Assembly (NCBI GenBank): GCA_002929135.1
Contig: PESC01000034.1
Coordinates: 1 to 64,000, forward strand
Direction of reading: 5' to 3'
DNA: 64,000 nucleotides
From: Methylomonas sp.
GTDB lineage: Bacteria; Pseudomonadota; Gammaproteobacteria; Methylococcales; Methylomonadaceae
Part shown: piece after piece, positions 30,426 through 39,972 of the stretch
Layout of the letters: every line of letters begins with the position of its first letter
Numbering within the stretch: position 1 is the first letter of the stretch
Made by a program: the position numbers and the translations under genes
The notes under the pieces: generated by a model
The model's database searches: none
What the model saw: the letters and a program-made list of their open reading frames with translations, nothing else
Told to the model about the DNA's origin: nothing

Positions 30426-32120
30426 TCAGCAGAGCGTGATCTGGCGCTGATGCATGGCCTGGATGCTGGGTTGCTTGCTGATGGTCAGCAAGGTTACATC
30501 TGGTAGATTGCTATCGATGAGTTTTATCATGGCCATTTCGCCATGAGGATCGAGCGAATCGAAGGCTTCTTGCAGCAATATCCATTTCGGGCGGTGGATC
30601 AACAGCCGCACCATGCCCAGACGTTGCTGCTGTTCGCGTTCCAGATTTTTTTCCCAGTCACCGGATTCATCGAGATGCGCTATCAGCTCTGCCAGGCCGA
30701 CTTGATGCAATGCCGTTTCCAGCTGGTTTTGCTGGTAACTGTCGCAACTGGCGGGATAGCAGATGGCTTGTCGTAATGTACCGGTTGGCAGATAGGGCCG
30801 GGGCGGCATGTAGAAAATGGGTTCATCGTCGGGCAATTCGATACTGCCCTCGCCCCAGGGCCACAAACCGGCAATGGCTTTGAACAGTTTGTTGCCGGTG
30901 TAGGGGTTGCCGGTAATCAGCACGCGCTCACCGGCTTTGATTTCTTCATCCAGGCTGGCCAGACAGACGATGCCATCCAGCCGTGACAAACAGAGGCTGC
31001 TGAAACGCAGAACCGATGCGTCTTTTTTAACGCGATGTATGCGTTTCGGATCGGTTTTGCTGATTTCGCGTTCAAGTTTGTCGAGCGCACTGGTCAGACC
31101 CAGTATGCGCTCGACCGACGCTCGCCATTCGGCAATCTTGCCCATGTTGTCGACCGGCCACGACAGCGCCGCCACCATGTGCTGGAACGCTAGTGCCGAT
31201 TGCATCAGCGCACCCAGACTGATGACGCCCAGCACATAACGCGGCGCGGAAACCAGAATCGGGAAGGCCATCGACAGCACCGAGTAGCCAGAGGTGAACA
31301 TCATGATGCGCTTCCAGGCATCGGTTTGTTCATCCCAGACGGTGACTATGTTGCTGAAAAGTTGCTTGAAATGTGGGGTTTCATGGCGCTCGCCCTGAAT
31401 CATGGCGATGGCCATGGAGTTTTCGCGGGCCTTGACCAAGCTGAAGCGGAAGTTGGCTTCCACGGTCTGCCGGTTGTCGGTGGCTTTGGTGAGTGGTCTG
31501 CCTATCCACCAACCCAGAATGGCGGCACTGGCGGCATAGAGTAGCGCCAGCCACACCAGGTGGCCACGAATCTGGAAATCGGTGATGCCCAAATCCAGTG
31601 TGATGACCCCGGACAAACCCCAGAGGATTTCGGTGAAGCTGATTAGCAACAGCAAGCTGAAGGTCAGGCTGTGAATCAGATCGATGGCGAACTCCGTGGC
31701 AATACGGGCATCTTCGGCGATGCGGCCATCCGGATTGTCGTGCTCGCCGCCGATATGGGTCACCAGATAATGCCGACCGCTGTTCATCCATCGACTGATG
31801 AGTCGATCGGTAAGCCAGGCCCGCCAATCCATCTGGATGCGGCGCTTGATCACGAGGTGGCTGGCAGTGACAGCGATGTTGGCGATAAAGATCAATACGA
31901 TAAAGCCGACCTGAGTCAGCAGGCGCGACATCGAGCGTTGATCCAAAGCGTCGAACAAGTCGGCGCTCCACACCGTGATGACGACCGAAATCGCAATTTG
32001 CAGCACGGTCAATACCAACAATACGGCGCTGAATGTGCGGATTCTTACTTTGTTTTCAGACTGCCAGAACGGCCCGGCAAGCTTGATGAACTGAATGATG
32101 AATCTGCTGCTGGTGCGCAC
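30426..32120 (-). CDS. SbmA/BacA-type ABC membrane protein with degenerate ATPase
   Basis: 564 residues. The N-terminal half (about 20-330) is an SbmA/BacA-like (ABC_membrane_2) domain with helices such as FSAVLLVLTVLQIAISVVI and the signature DNPDGRIAEDARIATEFAID. The C-terminal half is a full-length nucleotide-binding domain in which each ATPase motif is altered: Walker A reads GNPYTGNK (404-411, Lys displaced, one residue shorter), Q-loop Gln is Pro440, the signature is LEREQQQ (493-499), Walker B Asp is Gln517, and the H-loop His is Lys549. Family members import vitamin B12 or antimicrobial peptides. This one probably cannot hydrolyse ATP. GTG start with GGGAG site, which lies inside tandem leader repeats. 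Confidence 0.9.
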   Translation of the reverse strand: MRTSSRFIIQFIKLAGPFWQSENKVRIRTFSAVLLVLTVLQIAISVVITVWSADLFDALDQRSMSRLLTQVGFIVLIFIANIAVTASHLVIKRRIQMDWRAWLTDRLISRWMNSGRHYLVTHIGGEHDNPDGRIAEDARIATEFAIDLIHSLTFSLLLLISFTEILWGLSGVITLDLGITDFQIRGHLVWLALLYAASAAILGWWIGRPLTKATDNRQTVEANFRFSLVKARENSMAIAMIQGERHETPHFKQLFSNIVTVWDEQTDAWKRIMMFTSGYSVLSMAFPILVSAPRYVLGVISLGALMQSALAFQHMVAALSWPVDNMGKIAEWRASVERILGLTSALDKLEREISKTDPKRIHRVKKDASVLRFSSLCLSRLDGIVCLASLDEEIKAGERVLITGNPYTGNKLFKAIAGLWPWGEGSIELPDDEPIFYMPPRPYLPTGTLRQAICYPASCDSYQQNQLETALHQVGLAELIAHLDESGDWEKNLEREQQQRLGMVRLLIHRPKWILLQEAFDSLDPHGEMAMIKLIDSNLPDVTLLTISKQPSIQAMHQRQITLC

Positions 32121-32128
32121 GAGGCTGC

Positions 32129-32176
32129 TCCCGATTAAAGGTAATCCCGGTTAAAGGTGATCCCGATTAGAGGTGG
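32129..32176 (-). repeat. Three tandem 16-bp repeats upstream of the ABC gene
   Basis: Three head-to-tail 16-bp units (32129-32144, 32145-32160, 32161-32176; consensus on plus strand TCCCGATTAAAGGTGA) with one to three differences each lie 9-56 nt upstream of the GTG start of the ABC gene. The unit nearest the gene supplies its ribosome site (GGGAG). They could be a repeated operator or a slippage-prone leader. Confidence 0.85.
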
Positions 32177-32318
32177 CGGTCACTATACAAAATGTGATTG
32201 TCGAAAAACAACCCAAATATCGATTCGACGGTGGCCGGTGCGTGGCCTGGGTAGCGGTACTCAACGCTTGAAAATACGAGCTGCCGAGCGCGTCGAATGT
32301 GTTGTGGCAGGAATGAAA

Positions 32319-33581
<1,263 letters not shown>

Positions 33582-33679
33582 ACGGTCAGGAAAAAGAATG
33601 CGTAGAACGGCATGAAACCGTTTACAGGCGGGATGGATGGGATTGTTTGACGGTGGCGGAACGAAGAGCGGCGCCAGGG

Positions 33680-33708
33680 ATTCTAGCGCAAAGGCCGGGC
33701 TAGTCCAA
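33680..33708 (-). promoter_or_regulatory. Sigma-70 promoter of rho
   Basis: On the minus strand TTGGAC (33708-33703), 17 nt, then TAGAAT (33685-33680). It gives a transcript with about 90 nt of leader before the rho ATG, in keeping with the long, autoregulated rho leaders known in enterobacteria. Confidence 0.7.
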
Positions 33709-33744
33709 TGAATTCAGGCAGGCCCGGTGAGAATCGGGGCTGGA

Positions 33745-34071
33745 TTAGATATTGCTATCGATGAAAGCGCTCAACTGCGATTTGGTCATTGCGCCTACTT
33801 TGGTGGCTTCGACCTCGCCGTCCTTGAACAGCATCAGCGTGGGGATTCCGCGCACACCGTAGTGTTGCGGCATTTTGGGATTGTCGTCGATATTGAGTTT
33901 TGCGACAGTGAGTCTGCCCTGGTATTCGGCAGCCACTTCATCGAGAATCGGGGCAATCATCTTGCAGGGACCACACCATTCTGCCCAGTAATCGACCAAA
34001 ACAGGGCCTGTGGCTTTGAGTACGGTATCGTTGAAATCGGCGTCTGATACATGAAGGACTATGTCGCTCAC
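33745..34071 (-). CDS. trxA: Thioredoxin 1
   Basis: Cytoplasmic disulfide reductant. The GTG at 34071 with GGAG 8 nt upstream gives a 108-residue protein starting [10 protein letters not shown], matching E. coli length and layout; the ATG farther up yields an unlikely 20-residue tail. The redox motif WCGPC is at 32-36 (Cys33, Cys36), with the buried Asp27 and the cis-Pro segment RGIPTLMLF conserved. It is divergent from rhlB and followed by rho. Confidence 0.97.
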   Translation of the reverse strand: MSDIVLHVSDADFNDTVLKATGPVLVDYWAEWCGPCKMIAPILDEVAAEYQGRLTVAKLNIDDNPKMPQHYGVRGIPTLMLFKDGEVEATKVGAMTKSQLSAFIDSNI

Positions 34072-34101
34072 GCAATTCTCCATCTGGTTTGCAAAGTTGG
34101 A

Positions 34102-34131
34102 ACTATAGTTTCGGCCCGCTTCCATTGTCAA
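34102..34131 (-). promoter_or_regulatory. Sigma-70 promoter of trxA
   Basis: On the minus strand a consensus TTGACA (34131-34126), 18 nt, then TATAGT (34107-34102), 31 nt before the trxA GTG. It lies in the divergent trxA-rhlB gap. Confidence 0.75.
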
Positions 34132-34173
34132 TCGATTTCAACGGCAAACGGTTTTACGTTATCCTACCCGGCT

Positions 34174-35526
34174 ATGAAAAAAGCGCATCTGACAGAAACA
34201 CGATTCAGCAATCTCGAACTCTCGGCGTCCATCATCAAAAGCTTGAAGGACGCGGGCTTCGAGCAATGCACCCCGATTCAGGACAAGGCCTTGCCGATAG
34301 CCCTGCGCGACAGGGATGTAGCCGGGCAGGCGCAAACCGGCACCGGCAAGACGGCGGCGTTTCTGCTGGCTACTTTCCAGCGCCTGCTAAACGACGAAAG
34401 CGAAAAGATCAAAAATCCGCGCGCATTGATTCTGGCGCCGACACGCGAGCTGGCGATACAAATCCATAAAGATGCGCTGACGCTGGGCAAGCACTTGGAT
34501 TTCAAGTTGGCGCTGATTTACGGCGGCACTGATTATCAGAAACAGCTCGACAAAATCAAAGGCAACGTCGACATCATCATCGGCACACCGGGCCGCATCA
34601 TCGATTTCTACAAACAGGCCGCCTTTACCCTCGACAGCATTCAAGTCGCTGTGCTCGATGAGGCCGACCGCATGTTCGACCTGGGCTTCATCAAAGACAT
34701 CCGCTACCTGCTGCGCCGTATGCCGCCGCCGGATAAACGCTTGAATCTGCTGTTTTCCGCCACCCTGTCTTATAAAGTGACGGAACTGGCCTACGAGCAC
34801 ATGAACAACCCGGTACTGGTAAAAATCGAGAGCGAGGATGTCACCTCGAAAGCCATCAAACAGTTCGCCTTCTGCCCGGCCAACGATCAGAAAATCCCCT
34901 TACTGCTGGGTTTGTTGAGGGATCACCACCCCGTGCGCAGCATCGTGTTCGTCAACACCAAACGCTGTGCCGAATTGCTGGACGACTATCTGCAAGCCAA
35001 TGGCTACAAAGTGGCCATGCTTAGTGGTGACGTACCGCAGGAAAAGCGTCAGCGCCTGCTAACCGATTTCCAGGAAGACCGCGTCAACCTGTTGATTGCC
35101 ACCGACGTTGCCGCCCGCGGCCTACACATTCCCGACGTGTCGCACGTTTTCAATTACGATCTGCCGCAGGATGTCGAAGACTACGTTCACCGTATTGGCC
35201 GCACCGCGCGTTTCGGCGCCAGCGGCGAAGCCATCAGCTTCATTTGCGAGGAATACGCCTACTCGATGCCGGATATCGAAGATTACATCGGCGAAAAAGT
35301 CCCGGTGCTCGCCATCGAAGCCGAGCTGCTGGTCGATGATGTCATCAAACCCGAACGCCGCGAGCCGCGTGAACGCATCCCTCATACCAGCAAACGCCCC
35401 CAGCACAAACCAGGCGAACGCGATCGCAAACCTCGACCGCATCGCGAAGCACGGTCTGGCTCCGCTACAACCCCGTCATCAACCAGCGAAAATCCTCAAC
35501 CGCAGGAAACGCCTCAATCTGTCTGA
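34174..35526 (+). CDS. rhlB: DEAD-box RNA helicase RhlB
   Basis: ATP-dependent RNA helicase; in E. coli a component of the RNase E degradosome. From ATG 34174 there are 450 residues, starting MKKAHLTETRFSNLEL as RhlB does. Q motif around FEQCTPIQ (29-36), Walker A AQTGTGKT (53-60), DEAD in VLDEADRMFD, SAT in LLFSATLS, and HRIGRTAR are all intact. The basic, Pro-rich tail from about 395 is likely unstructured and RNA-binding. Divergent from trxA, as in E. coli. Its last 62 bp overlap the end of convergent yrfG. Confidence 0.95.
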   Translation: MKKAHLTETRFSNLELSASIIKSLKDAGFEQCTPIQDKALPIALRDRDVAGQAQTGTGKTAAFLLATFQRLLNDESEKIKNPRALILAPTRELAIQIHKDALTLGKHLDFKLALIYGGTDYQKQLDKIKGNVDIIIGTPGRIIDFYKQAAFTLDSIQVAVLDEADRMFDLGFIKDIRYLLRRMPPPDKRLNLLFSATLSYKVTELAYEHMNNPVLVKIESEDVTSKAIKQFAFCPANDQKIPLLLGLLRDHHPVRSIVFVNTKRCAELLDDYLQANGYKVAMLSGDVPQEKRQRLLTDFQEDRVNLLIATDVAARGLHIPDVSHVFNYDLPQDVEDYVHRIGRTARFGASGEAISFICEEYAYSMPDIEDYIGEKVPVLAIEAELLVDDVIKPERREPRERIPHTSKRPQHKPGERDRKPRPHREARSGSATTPSSTSENPQPQETPQSV

Positions 35527-36121
35527 CCGGGCGCTGGCTGTCCGGTTTACTGATCGAAACCAGATGGCCGATGCCGAAGCTCTGCGCCGAATGCAGCACG
35601 GCCAGACTGTCATCGACCAGCAAGGTTCGCTGTTTTTCGAACCGGTAATGATCTTGCAGGATTTGCCAGAACCCATCCTGCTCTTTCGCCAGGCCGTAGT
35701 CGTGTGAACTGACGATGTCGTCAAAATACCGGTACAGACAGGTTCTTTCCATTTTCAAGCTCAGGCTGTCGCGGTGGGAATTGGTGACCAGCATCAAACG
35801 CCGCCCGGTGGCACGAACGGCATCCAGAAACTCGACGACATGCGGATGCACGGCAATCAAATCGGCAACGTCCTGCTTCAGCCCGGCAATGTCCAGATTC
35901 AGCTCTTTACTCCAGTAATCCAGGCAATACCATGCCAGCTTGCCTTCCGTAGCCTTGAAGCGCGGCGCCAGTGTCTGTTTGGCATCGTCCAGCGTCAGGC
36001 CGTGCAGGTCGCCATAATGCAGTGGCACGAATTCCTGCCAGAAATGATTATCGAAATTCAAATCCAGCAAGGTGCCGTCCATGTCCAACAGCACGGTATC
36101 GATGTCATGCCAGGCCAGCAT
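35465..36121 (-). CDS. yrfG: HAD nucleotidase, GMP/IMP-type (YrfG-like)
   Basis: A 218-residue haloacid-dehalogenase phosphatase. Motif I is LLDMDGTLLDLNFDNHFW (nucleophile at the first Asp of DMD), motif II is MLVTNSH, motif III is near GLAKEQ and motif IV is LLVDDSLAVL. E. coli YrfG dephosphorylates GMP and IMP; the sequence around DNHFWQEFVP supports that subgroup but substrate is inferred. The 3' end overlaps the rhlB coding end by 62 bp tail to tail. Confidence 0.88.
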   Translation of the reverse strand: MLAWHDIDTVLLDMDGTLLDLNFDNHFWQEFVPLHYGDLHGLTLDDAKQTLAPRFKATEGKLAWYCLDYWSKELNLDIAGLKQDVADLIAVHPHVVEFLDAVRATGRRLMLVTNSHRDSLSLKMERTCLYRYFDDIVSSHDYGLAKEQDGFWQILQDHYRFEKQRTLLVDDSLAVLHSAQSFGIGHLVSISKPDSQRPVRQIEAFPAVEDFRWLMTGL

Positions 36122-36198
36122 GACAGACCTGTGCGTGGTGTTGATCGAAGCGCATTGTTTGATTTACCACTCGACGGCTCCCAGCCCCTTCGGCTGAC

Positions 36199-37125
36199 TC
36201 ATCGCGGCACCGGCGCAACGTTTTGCGCTGACCGCATGAATGAAATCGGCGCATCCTCGGCGTTTTCGAAGGTCACCATTTCCCAGGCATCGGCTTGAGC
36301 CATCAGCGTCAGCAGCAGCTTGTTGTTGAGCGCATGACCGGATTTGAAGCCCTGATACTCGCCAATCAAACTGTGGCCCAGCAGGTAAAGATCACCAATC
36401 GCATCCAGAATCTTGTGCTTGACGAACTCATCGGCATAGCGCAAGCCGTCTTCGTTCAAAACCTTGTCGTCATCGACCACGATGGCATTGTCCAGGCTAC
36501 CGCCCAGCGCCAGCTTATTCTCGCGCAGAAACTCGATGTCGCGCATGAAGCCAAAGGTTCGCGCCCGCGCAACCTCCTTGACGAAGGTGGTGGACGAGAA
36601 ATCCATGACCGCTGTTTTCAAATGCTCGGAAAAGGCCGGATGCTCGAAATCGATGGTAAACGTGACCTTGAAGCCGTCGAACGGCTCGAACGCCGCCCAT
36701 TTGTCGCCCTCTTCGACGCGAACCGGGCGCTTGATGCGGATGTACTGCTTGGCAGCCTCCTGTTCGACCACACCAGCCGACTGCAACAGGAACACGAACG
36801 GCCCGGCGCTGCCGTCCATGATGGGCACCTCCGCCGCGCTGACATCGATAACGGCATTGTCGATACCCAAACCCGCCAGAGCCGACAGCAAATGCTCGAC
36901 GGTGGACACTTTGACGCCGTCCTTGACCAGCGTCGTCGACAGCATGGTCTCGCCGACGTTTTCCGGCCTGGCCTGGATCATGACCGGCTGCGCCATATCG
37001 ACACGCCGAAAGCGGATGCCGGTATTGGCATCGGACGGATGCAGCGTCAGGTAAACCTTGTCGCCGGTGTGCAAACCGACGCCCGTGGCGCGTATGGTGT
37101 TCTTGAGTGTGCGTTGCTTGATCAT
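36199..37125 (-). CDS. lpxC: UDP-3-O-acyl-N-acetylglucosamine deacetylase
   Basis: Zinc amidase for the committed step of lipid A synthesis. The 308 residues begin [21 protein letters not shown]; zinc ligand His78 lies in [10 protein letters not shown], and the [15 protein letters not shown] segment carries the second His and the Asp ligand, with GHALNN near the end holding the catalytic His. It closes the dcw cluster downstream of ftsZ, but after a 348-bp gap that contains a palindromic element. Confidence 0.97.
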   Translation of the reverse strand: MIKQRTLKNTIRATGVGLHTGDKVYLTLHPSDANTGIRFRRVDMAQPVMIQARPENVGETMLSTTLVKDGVKVSTVEHLLSALAGLGIDNAVIDVSAAEVPIMDGSAGPFVFLLQSAGVVEQEAAKQYIRIKRPVRVEEGDKWAAFEPFDGFKVTFTIDFEHPAFSEHLKTAVMDFSSTTFVKEVARARTFGFMRDIEFLRENKLALGGSLDNAIVVDDDKVLNEDGLRYADEFVKHKILDAIGDLYLLGHSLIGEYQGFKSGHALNNKLLLTLMAQADAWEMVTFENAEDAPISFMRSAQNVAPVPR

Positions 37126-37473
37126 GAAGTACGGGGGAAGATAAAAAACGGTAACTATTCAGTGCAAGCTGAATTCGGCAGTTGCTTGCGATTTTACAAT
37201 GCCCCCCTCATCCCCGGCCCTTCTCCCTCATGGAGAAGGGAGCAAAGCCCCTCTCCTTGCGGGGAGAGAGCGAAGCGAGGGGGCGAAGCCGGTTGGGGTG
37301 AGGGGGGGGAGGAAGCGCTTCACTGAATAGTCATAAAAAACGAAGCGTCCAAGTCCATCACATTACGTTGGTTTTTGCCAGCTCCTCGCAAGAGACTGTC
37401 CGCTGGACATCGGTTGGCAACTCGGCATCGGGCCGCTTGTCGGCCCGATGCCAAAATTGACGATGATTGGCGC
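37126..37473. other. ftsZ-lpxC intergenic region
   Basis: 348 bp without a gene. It holds the 108-bp palindromic element at 37202-37309. The lpxC-proximal side (37126-37201) is AT-richer and may hold the lpxC promoter, but I cannot name the hexamers. The ftsZ-proximal side (37310-37473) shows nothing I recognise. Confidence 0.6.
37202..37309. repeat. Palindromic intergenic element (REP/MITE-like)
   Basis: The outer ends are inverted: CCCCCCTCATCCCC at the left and GGGGTGAGGGGGG at the right. Inside are a perfect 9-bp hairpin (37218-37226 with 37232-37240) and a second CTCTCC/GGAGAG hairpin. A related half copy lies at 59436-59490. Such G/C-rich palindromes are dispersed in many proteobacterial genomes; family not identified. 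Confidence 0.8.
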
Positions 37474-38634
37474 TCAGTCGGCCTGACGTCTGAGGAAAGC
37501 CGGTACGTCCAGATACTCCAGATCGGAATCGGTTCTGGGTTGCGCACCGAAACGGGTTTCGCGGGTCGATTCCTGTTTTTGCTGATGACGAATGACGGTC
37601 GGTTTTTCCAACTGGTCGTAATTGACCTCTCCGGCGGCCACTTTTTGCACCAGTTTGATCGGTGGATTGGCCTTGACTTTTTCGCCCATGCCGGTGGCCA
37701 CCACAGTGACCTTGACTTCATTGCCCATGGACGGATTGACCGCCATGCCGATTTTGATGTCGGCTTCGTCCGAGGCAAACGCCTGCATGATCCTGCCGAT
37801 TTCGTCAAACTCGTTCAAACCCAGGTCACCGTTCGAGGTGACGTTGACCAAAATGCCGCGCGCGCCTTGCAGATTGATGTCTTCCAGCAGCGGGCAGGCA
37901 ATGGCTTTTTCGGCGGCCAGGCGGGCGCGGTTTTCGCCGCTGGCAACACCGGTACCCATGATCGCGCTGCCCATGTTGGACATCACCGTTCTGACGTCGG
38001 CAAAATCGACGTTCATCAAGCCCGGATGGGTAATCAGTTCGGTGATACCCTGAACCGCATCCAGCAACACGTCGTTGGCTACGCGGAACGACTCGACCAG
38101 CGAACGGTTGTTACCCAGCGTCGGCAACAACTTCTGGTTGGGAATGATAATCAGCGAATCCACCAGCTTTTCCAGATCGCGCAAGCCGCTTTCGGCCACT
38201 GCTTTCTTTTTGGCGCCTTCGAAATCGAAGGGTTTCGACACGACGGCGACGGTCAATACACCCAGTTCACGGGCGATCTCGCCAAACACGGTAATCGCGC
38301 CGGTACCGGTGCCACCGCCCATGCCAGCGGTCAGAAACACCATGTCGGCACCATCGATGACTTCGCGGATGCGCTCACGGGTTTCTTCTGCGGCCGCGCG
38401 GCCCACTTCAGGCCGTGTCCCCGCACCCAGGCCCTTGGTCAATTCGACGCCCAGTTGCACGACGGTATCCACATTCATCTGGCGCAAGGCTTGTGCATCG
38501 GTGTTGGCGCAAATGAACTCCACGCCGTCGATGCCAACCTTGACCATGTGGTTGACGGCATTGCCGCCGCCACCGCCGACGCCTATGACTTTAATGTTGG
38601 CGTTGCCGCTGTTATCCATCAGTTCATATTTCAT
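37474..38634 (-). CDS. ftsZ: Cell division protein FtsZ
   Basis: Tubulin-like GTPase forming the Z ring. From ATG 38634 (GGAGGG 8 nt upstream) it has 386 residues; two earlier ATGs are too close to the ribosome site. The GTP-binding signature GGGTGTG is at 106-112, the T7 loop near NVDFADVRTVM, and the C-terminal peptide LDVPAFLRRQAD that binds FtsA and ZipA is intact. A hairpin element lies in the 84-nt ftsA-ftsZ gap. Confidence 0.98.
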   Translation of the reverse strand: MKYELMDNSGNANIKVIGVGGGGGNAVNHMVKVGIDGVEFICANTDAQALRQMNVDTVVQLGVELTKGLGAGTRPEVGRAAAEETRERIREVIDGADMVFLTAGMGGGTGTGAITVFGEIARELGVLTVAVVSKPFDFEGAKKKAVAESGLRDLEKLVDSLIIIPNQKLLPTLGNNRSLVESFRVANDVLLDAVQGITELITHPGLMNVDFADVRTVMSNMGSAIMGTGVASGENRARLAAEKAIACPLLEDINLQGARGILVNVTSNGDLGLNEFDEIGRIMQAFASDEADIKIGMAVNPSMGNEVKVTVVATGMGEKVKANPPIKLVQKVAAGEVNYDQLEKPTVIRHQQKQESTRETRFGAQPRTDSDLEYLDVPAFLRRQAD

Positions 38635-38663
38635 TGTCATACCCTCCACAACCCTCGAAAATT

Positions 38664-38730
38664 AAAAATCAGAAATTGCCTTATGCGTTCCCACGCGGAA
38701 CGTGGTAACGAGAAAAAATCAGAAATTACC
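38664..38730. repeat. 17-bp direct repeat flanking a small palindrome, ftsA-ftsZ junction
   Basis: AAAAATCAGAAATTGCC at 38664-38680 recurs at 38714-38730 with one change; the second copy includes the ftsA stop codon and last codons. Between them is a 33-bp segment with a 10-bp hairpin (38686-38695 with 38701-38710, 9 of 10 pairs, 5-nt loop). The layout looks like insertion of a palindromic unit with duplication of the target. Confidence 0.8.
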
Positions 38731-39945
38731 CTGAAACCAGTTTTTGATCTTGGCCCACACATCCGCCCCTTCATCGTTCAACCCCACCACCCGGCCATGG
38801 TGATCCTTGCCGTAAATCAACAACCCGACGGCGGTCGAATAAATCGGGTTGTGCGCTACGTCGGTCAGACCCGAGACATGTAGTGGCGTACCTATTCTGA
38901 CCGGCATGTGGAAAATCTCCTCCGCCAGATCAGGCAAACCTCGCACCTGCGAACTGCCACCGGTTATCACCATACCGGCGGCGATCAGGTCTTCGTAACC
39001 GCTGCGGCGCAGTTCGGCCTGCACCAGCAGCATCAGTTCCTCATAACGTGGCTCGACGATCTCGGCCAGGTTCTGCGCCGAAATTTTGCGCGGCTCGCGG
39101 TCGCCGATGCTGGGCACGTTGATCATCAGTTGCGGGTCGGCCATGCCGGTCAGCGCACAGGCATACTGGCGTTTGATGTCTTCGGCATTCTTGGTCGGTG
39201 TGCGCAGAGCCACGGCAATGTCGTTGGTCACCTGGTCGCCGGCAATGGGAATCACCGAAGTGTGCTTGATCGCGCCTTCGGAAAATATCGCCAGATCGGT
39301 GGTGCCGCCGCCGATGTCGATCAAACACACCCCCAGGTCTTTTTCGTCGTCGGTCAATACCGCCGAACACGAGGCCAGTTGTTCCAGCACGATGTCATCG
39401 ACATCTAGGCCACAGCGGCGGATGCACTTGACGATGTTCTGTTCGGCACTGACGCTGCTGGTGACCATGTGCACCTTGGCTTCCAGGCGGATGCCGGACA
39501 TGCCGATCGGCTCCTTGATGCCTTCCTGCTGATCGATGACGAACTCCTGCGGCAGGATGTGCAGGATTTTCTGATCAGCCGGAATCGCCACGGCGCGGGC
39601 CGAATCGATCACCCGATCGATGTCGTGCTGGGTGACTTCCTTGTCCTTGATGGCAACGATGCCGTGCGAATTCAGGCTTTTGATATGGCTGCCCGCAATA
39701 CCGGCGAATACCGACTTGATCCGGCAGCCCGCCATCAGCTCGGCTTCCTCGATAGCGCGCTGGATTGAATGCACGGTCGATTCCAGATTGACGACGATGC
39801 CTTTTTTCAGCCCCTTCGACGGCGCAGTGCCGATGCCGATGACTTCGATTTCATCGCCACCGCGATATTCGCCGACGATGGCGGCCACCTTGGTCGTGCC
39901 GATGTCCAGTCCCACCAATAAATTACGATCTGTCTTTTTAGCCAT
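38719..39945 (-). CDS. ftsA: Cell division protein FtsA
   Basis: Actin-like ATPase tethering FtsZ to the membrane. The 408 residues carry the phosphate-binding strands VGLDIGTTKVAAIVGEY (12-28) and LIDIGGGTTDLAIF, the 1C domain between, the GMVITGGSSQVRGL adenosine loop, and the C-terminal amphipathic membrane helix VWAKIKNWFQGNF. Followed by ftsZ after 84 nt; preceded by ftsQ after 27 nt. Confidence 0.97.
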   Translation of the reverse strand: MAKKTDRNLLVGLDIGTTKVAAIVGEYRGGDEIEVIGIGTAPSKGLKKGIVVNLESTVHSIQRAIEEAELMAGCRIKSVFAGIAGSHIKSLNSHGIVAIKDKEVTQHDIDRVIDSARAVAIPADQKILHILPQEFVIDQQEGIKEPIGMSGIRLEAKVHMVTSSVSAEQNIVKCIRRCGLDVDDIVLEQLASCSAVLTDDEKDLGVCLIDIGGGTTDLAIFSEGAIKHTSVIPIAGDQVTNDIAVALRTPTKNAEDIKRQYACALTGMADPQLMINVPSIGDREPRKISAQNLAEIVEPRYEELMLLVQAELRRSGYEDLIAAGMVITGGSSQVRGLPDLAEEIFHMPVRIGTPLHVSGLTDVAHNPIYSTAVGLLIYGKDHHGRVVGLNDEGADVWAKIKNWFQGNF

Positions 39946-39972
39946 TGTGATGCTCGATAAGCGTATGAATTT

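Noticed and set aside
32129-32176. Tandem repeats considered as a CRISPR fragment
   Set aside because: Units are contiguous with no spacers and only 16 bp long.
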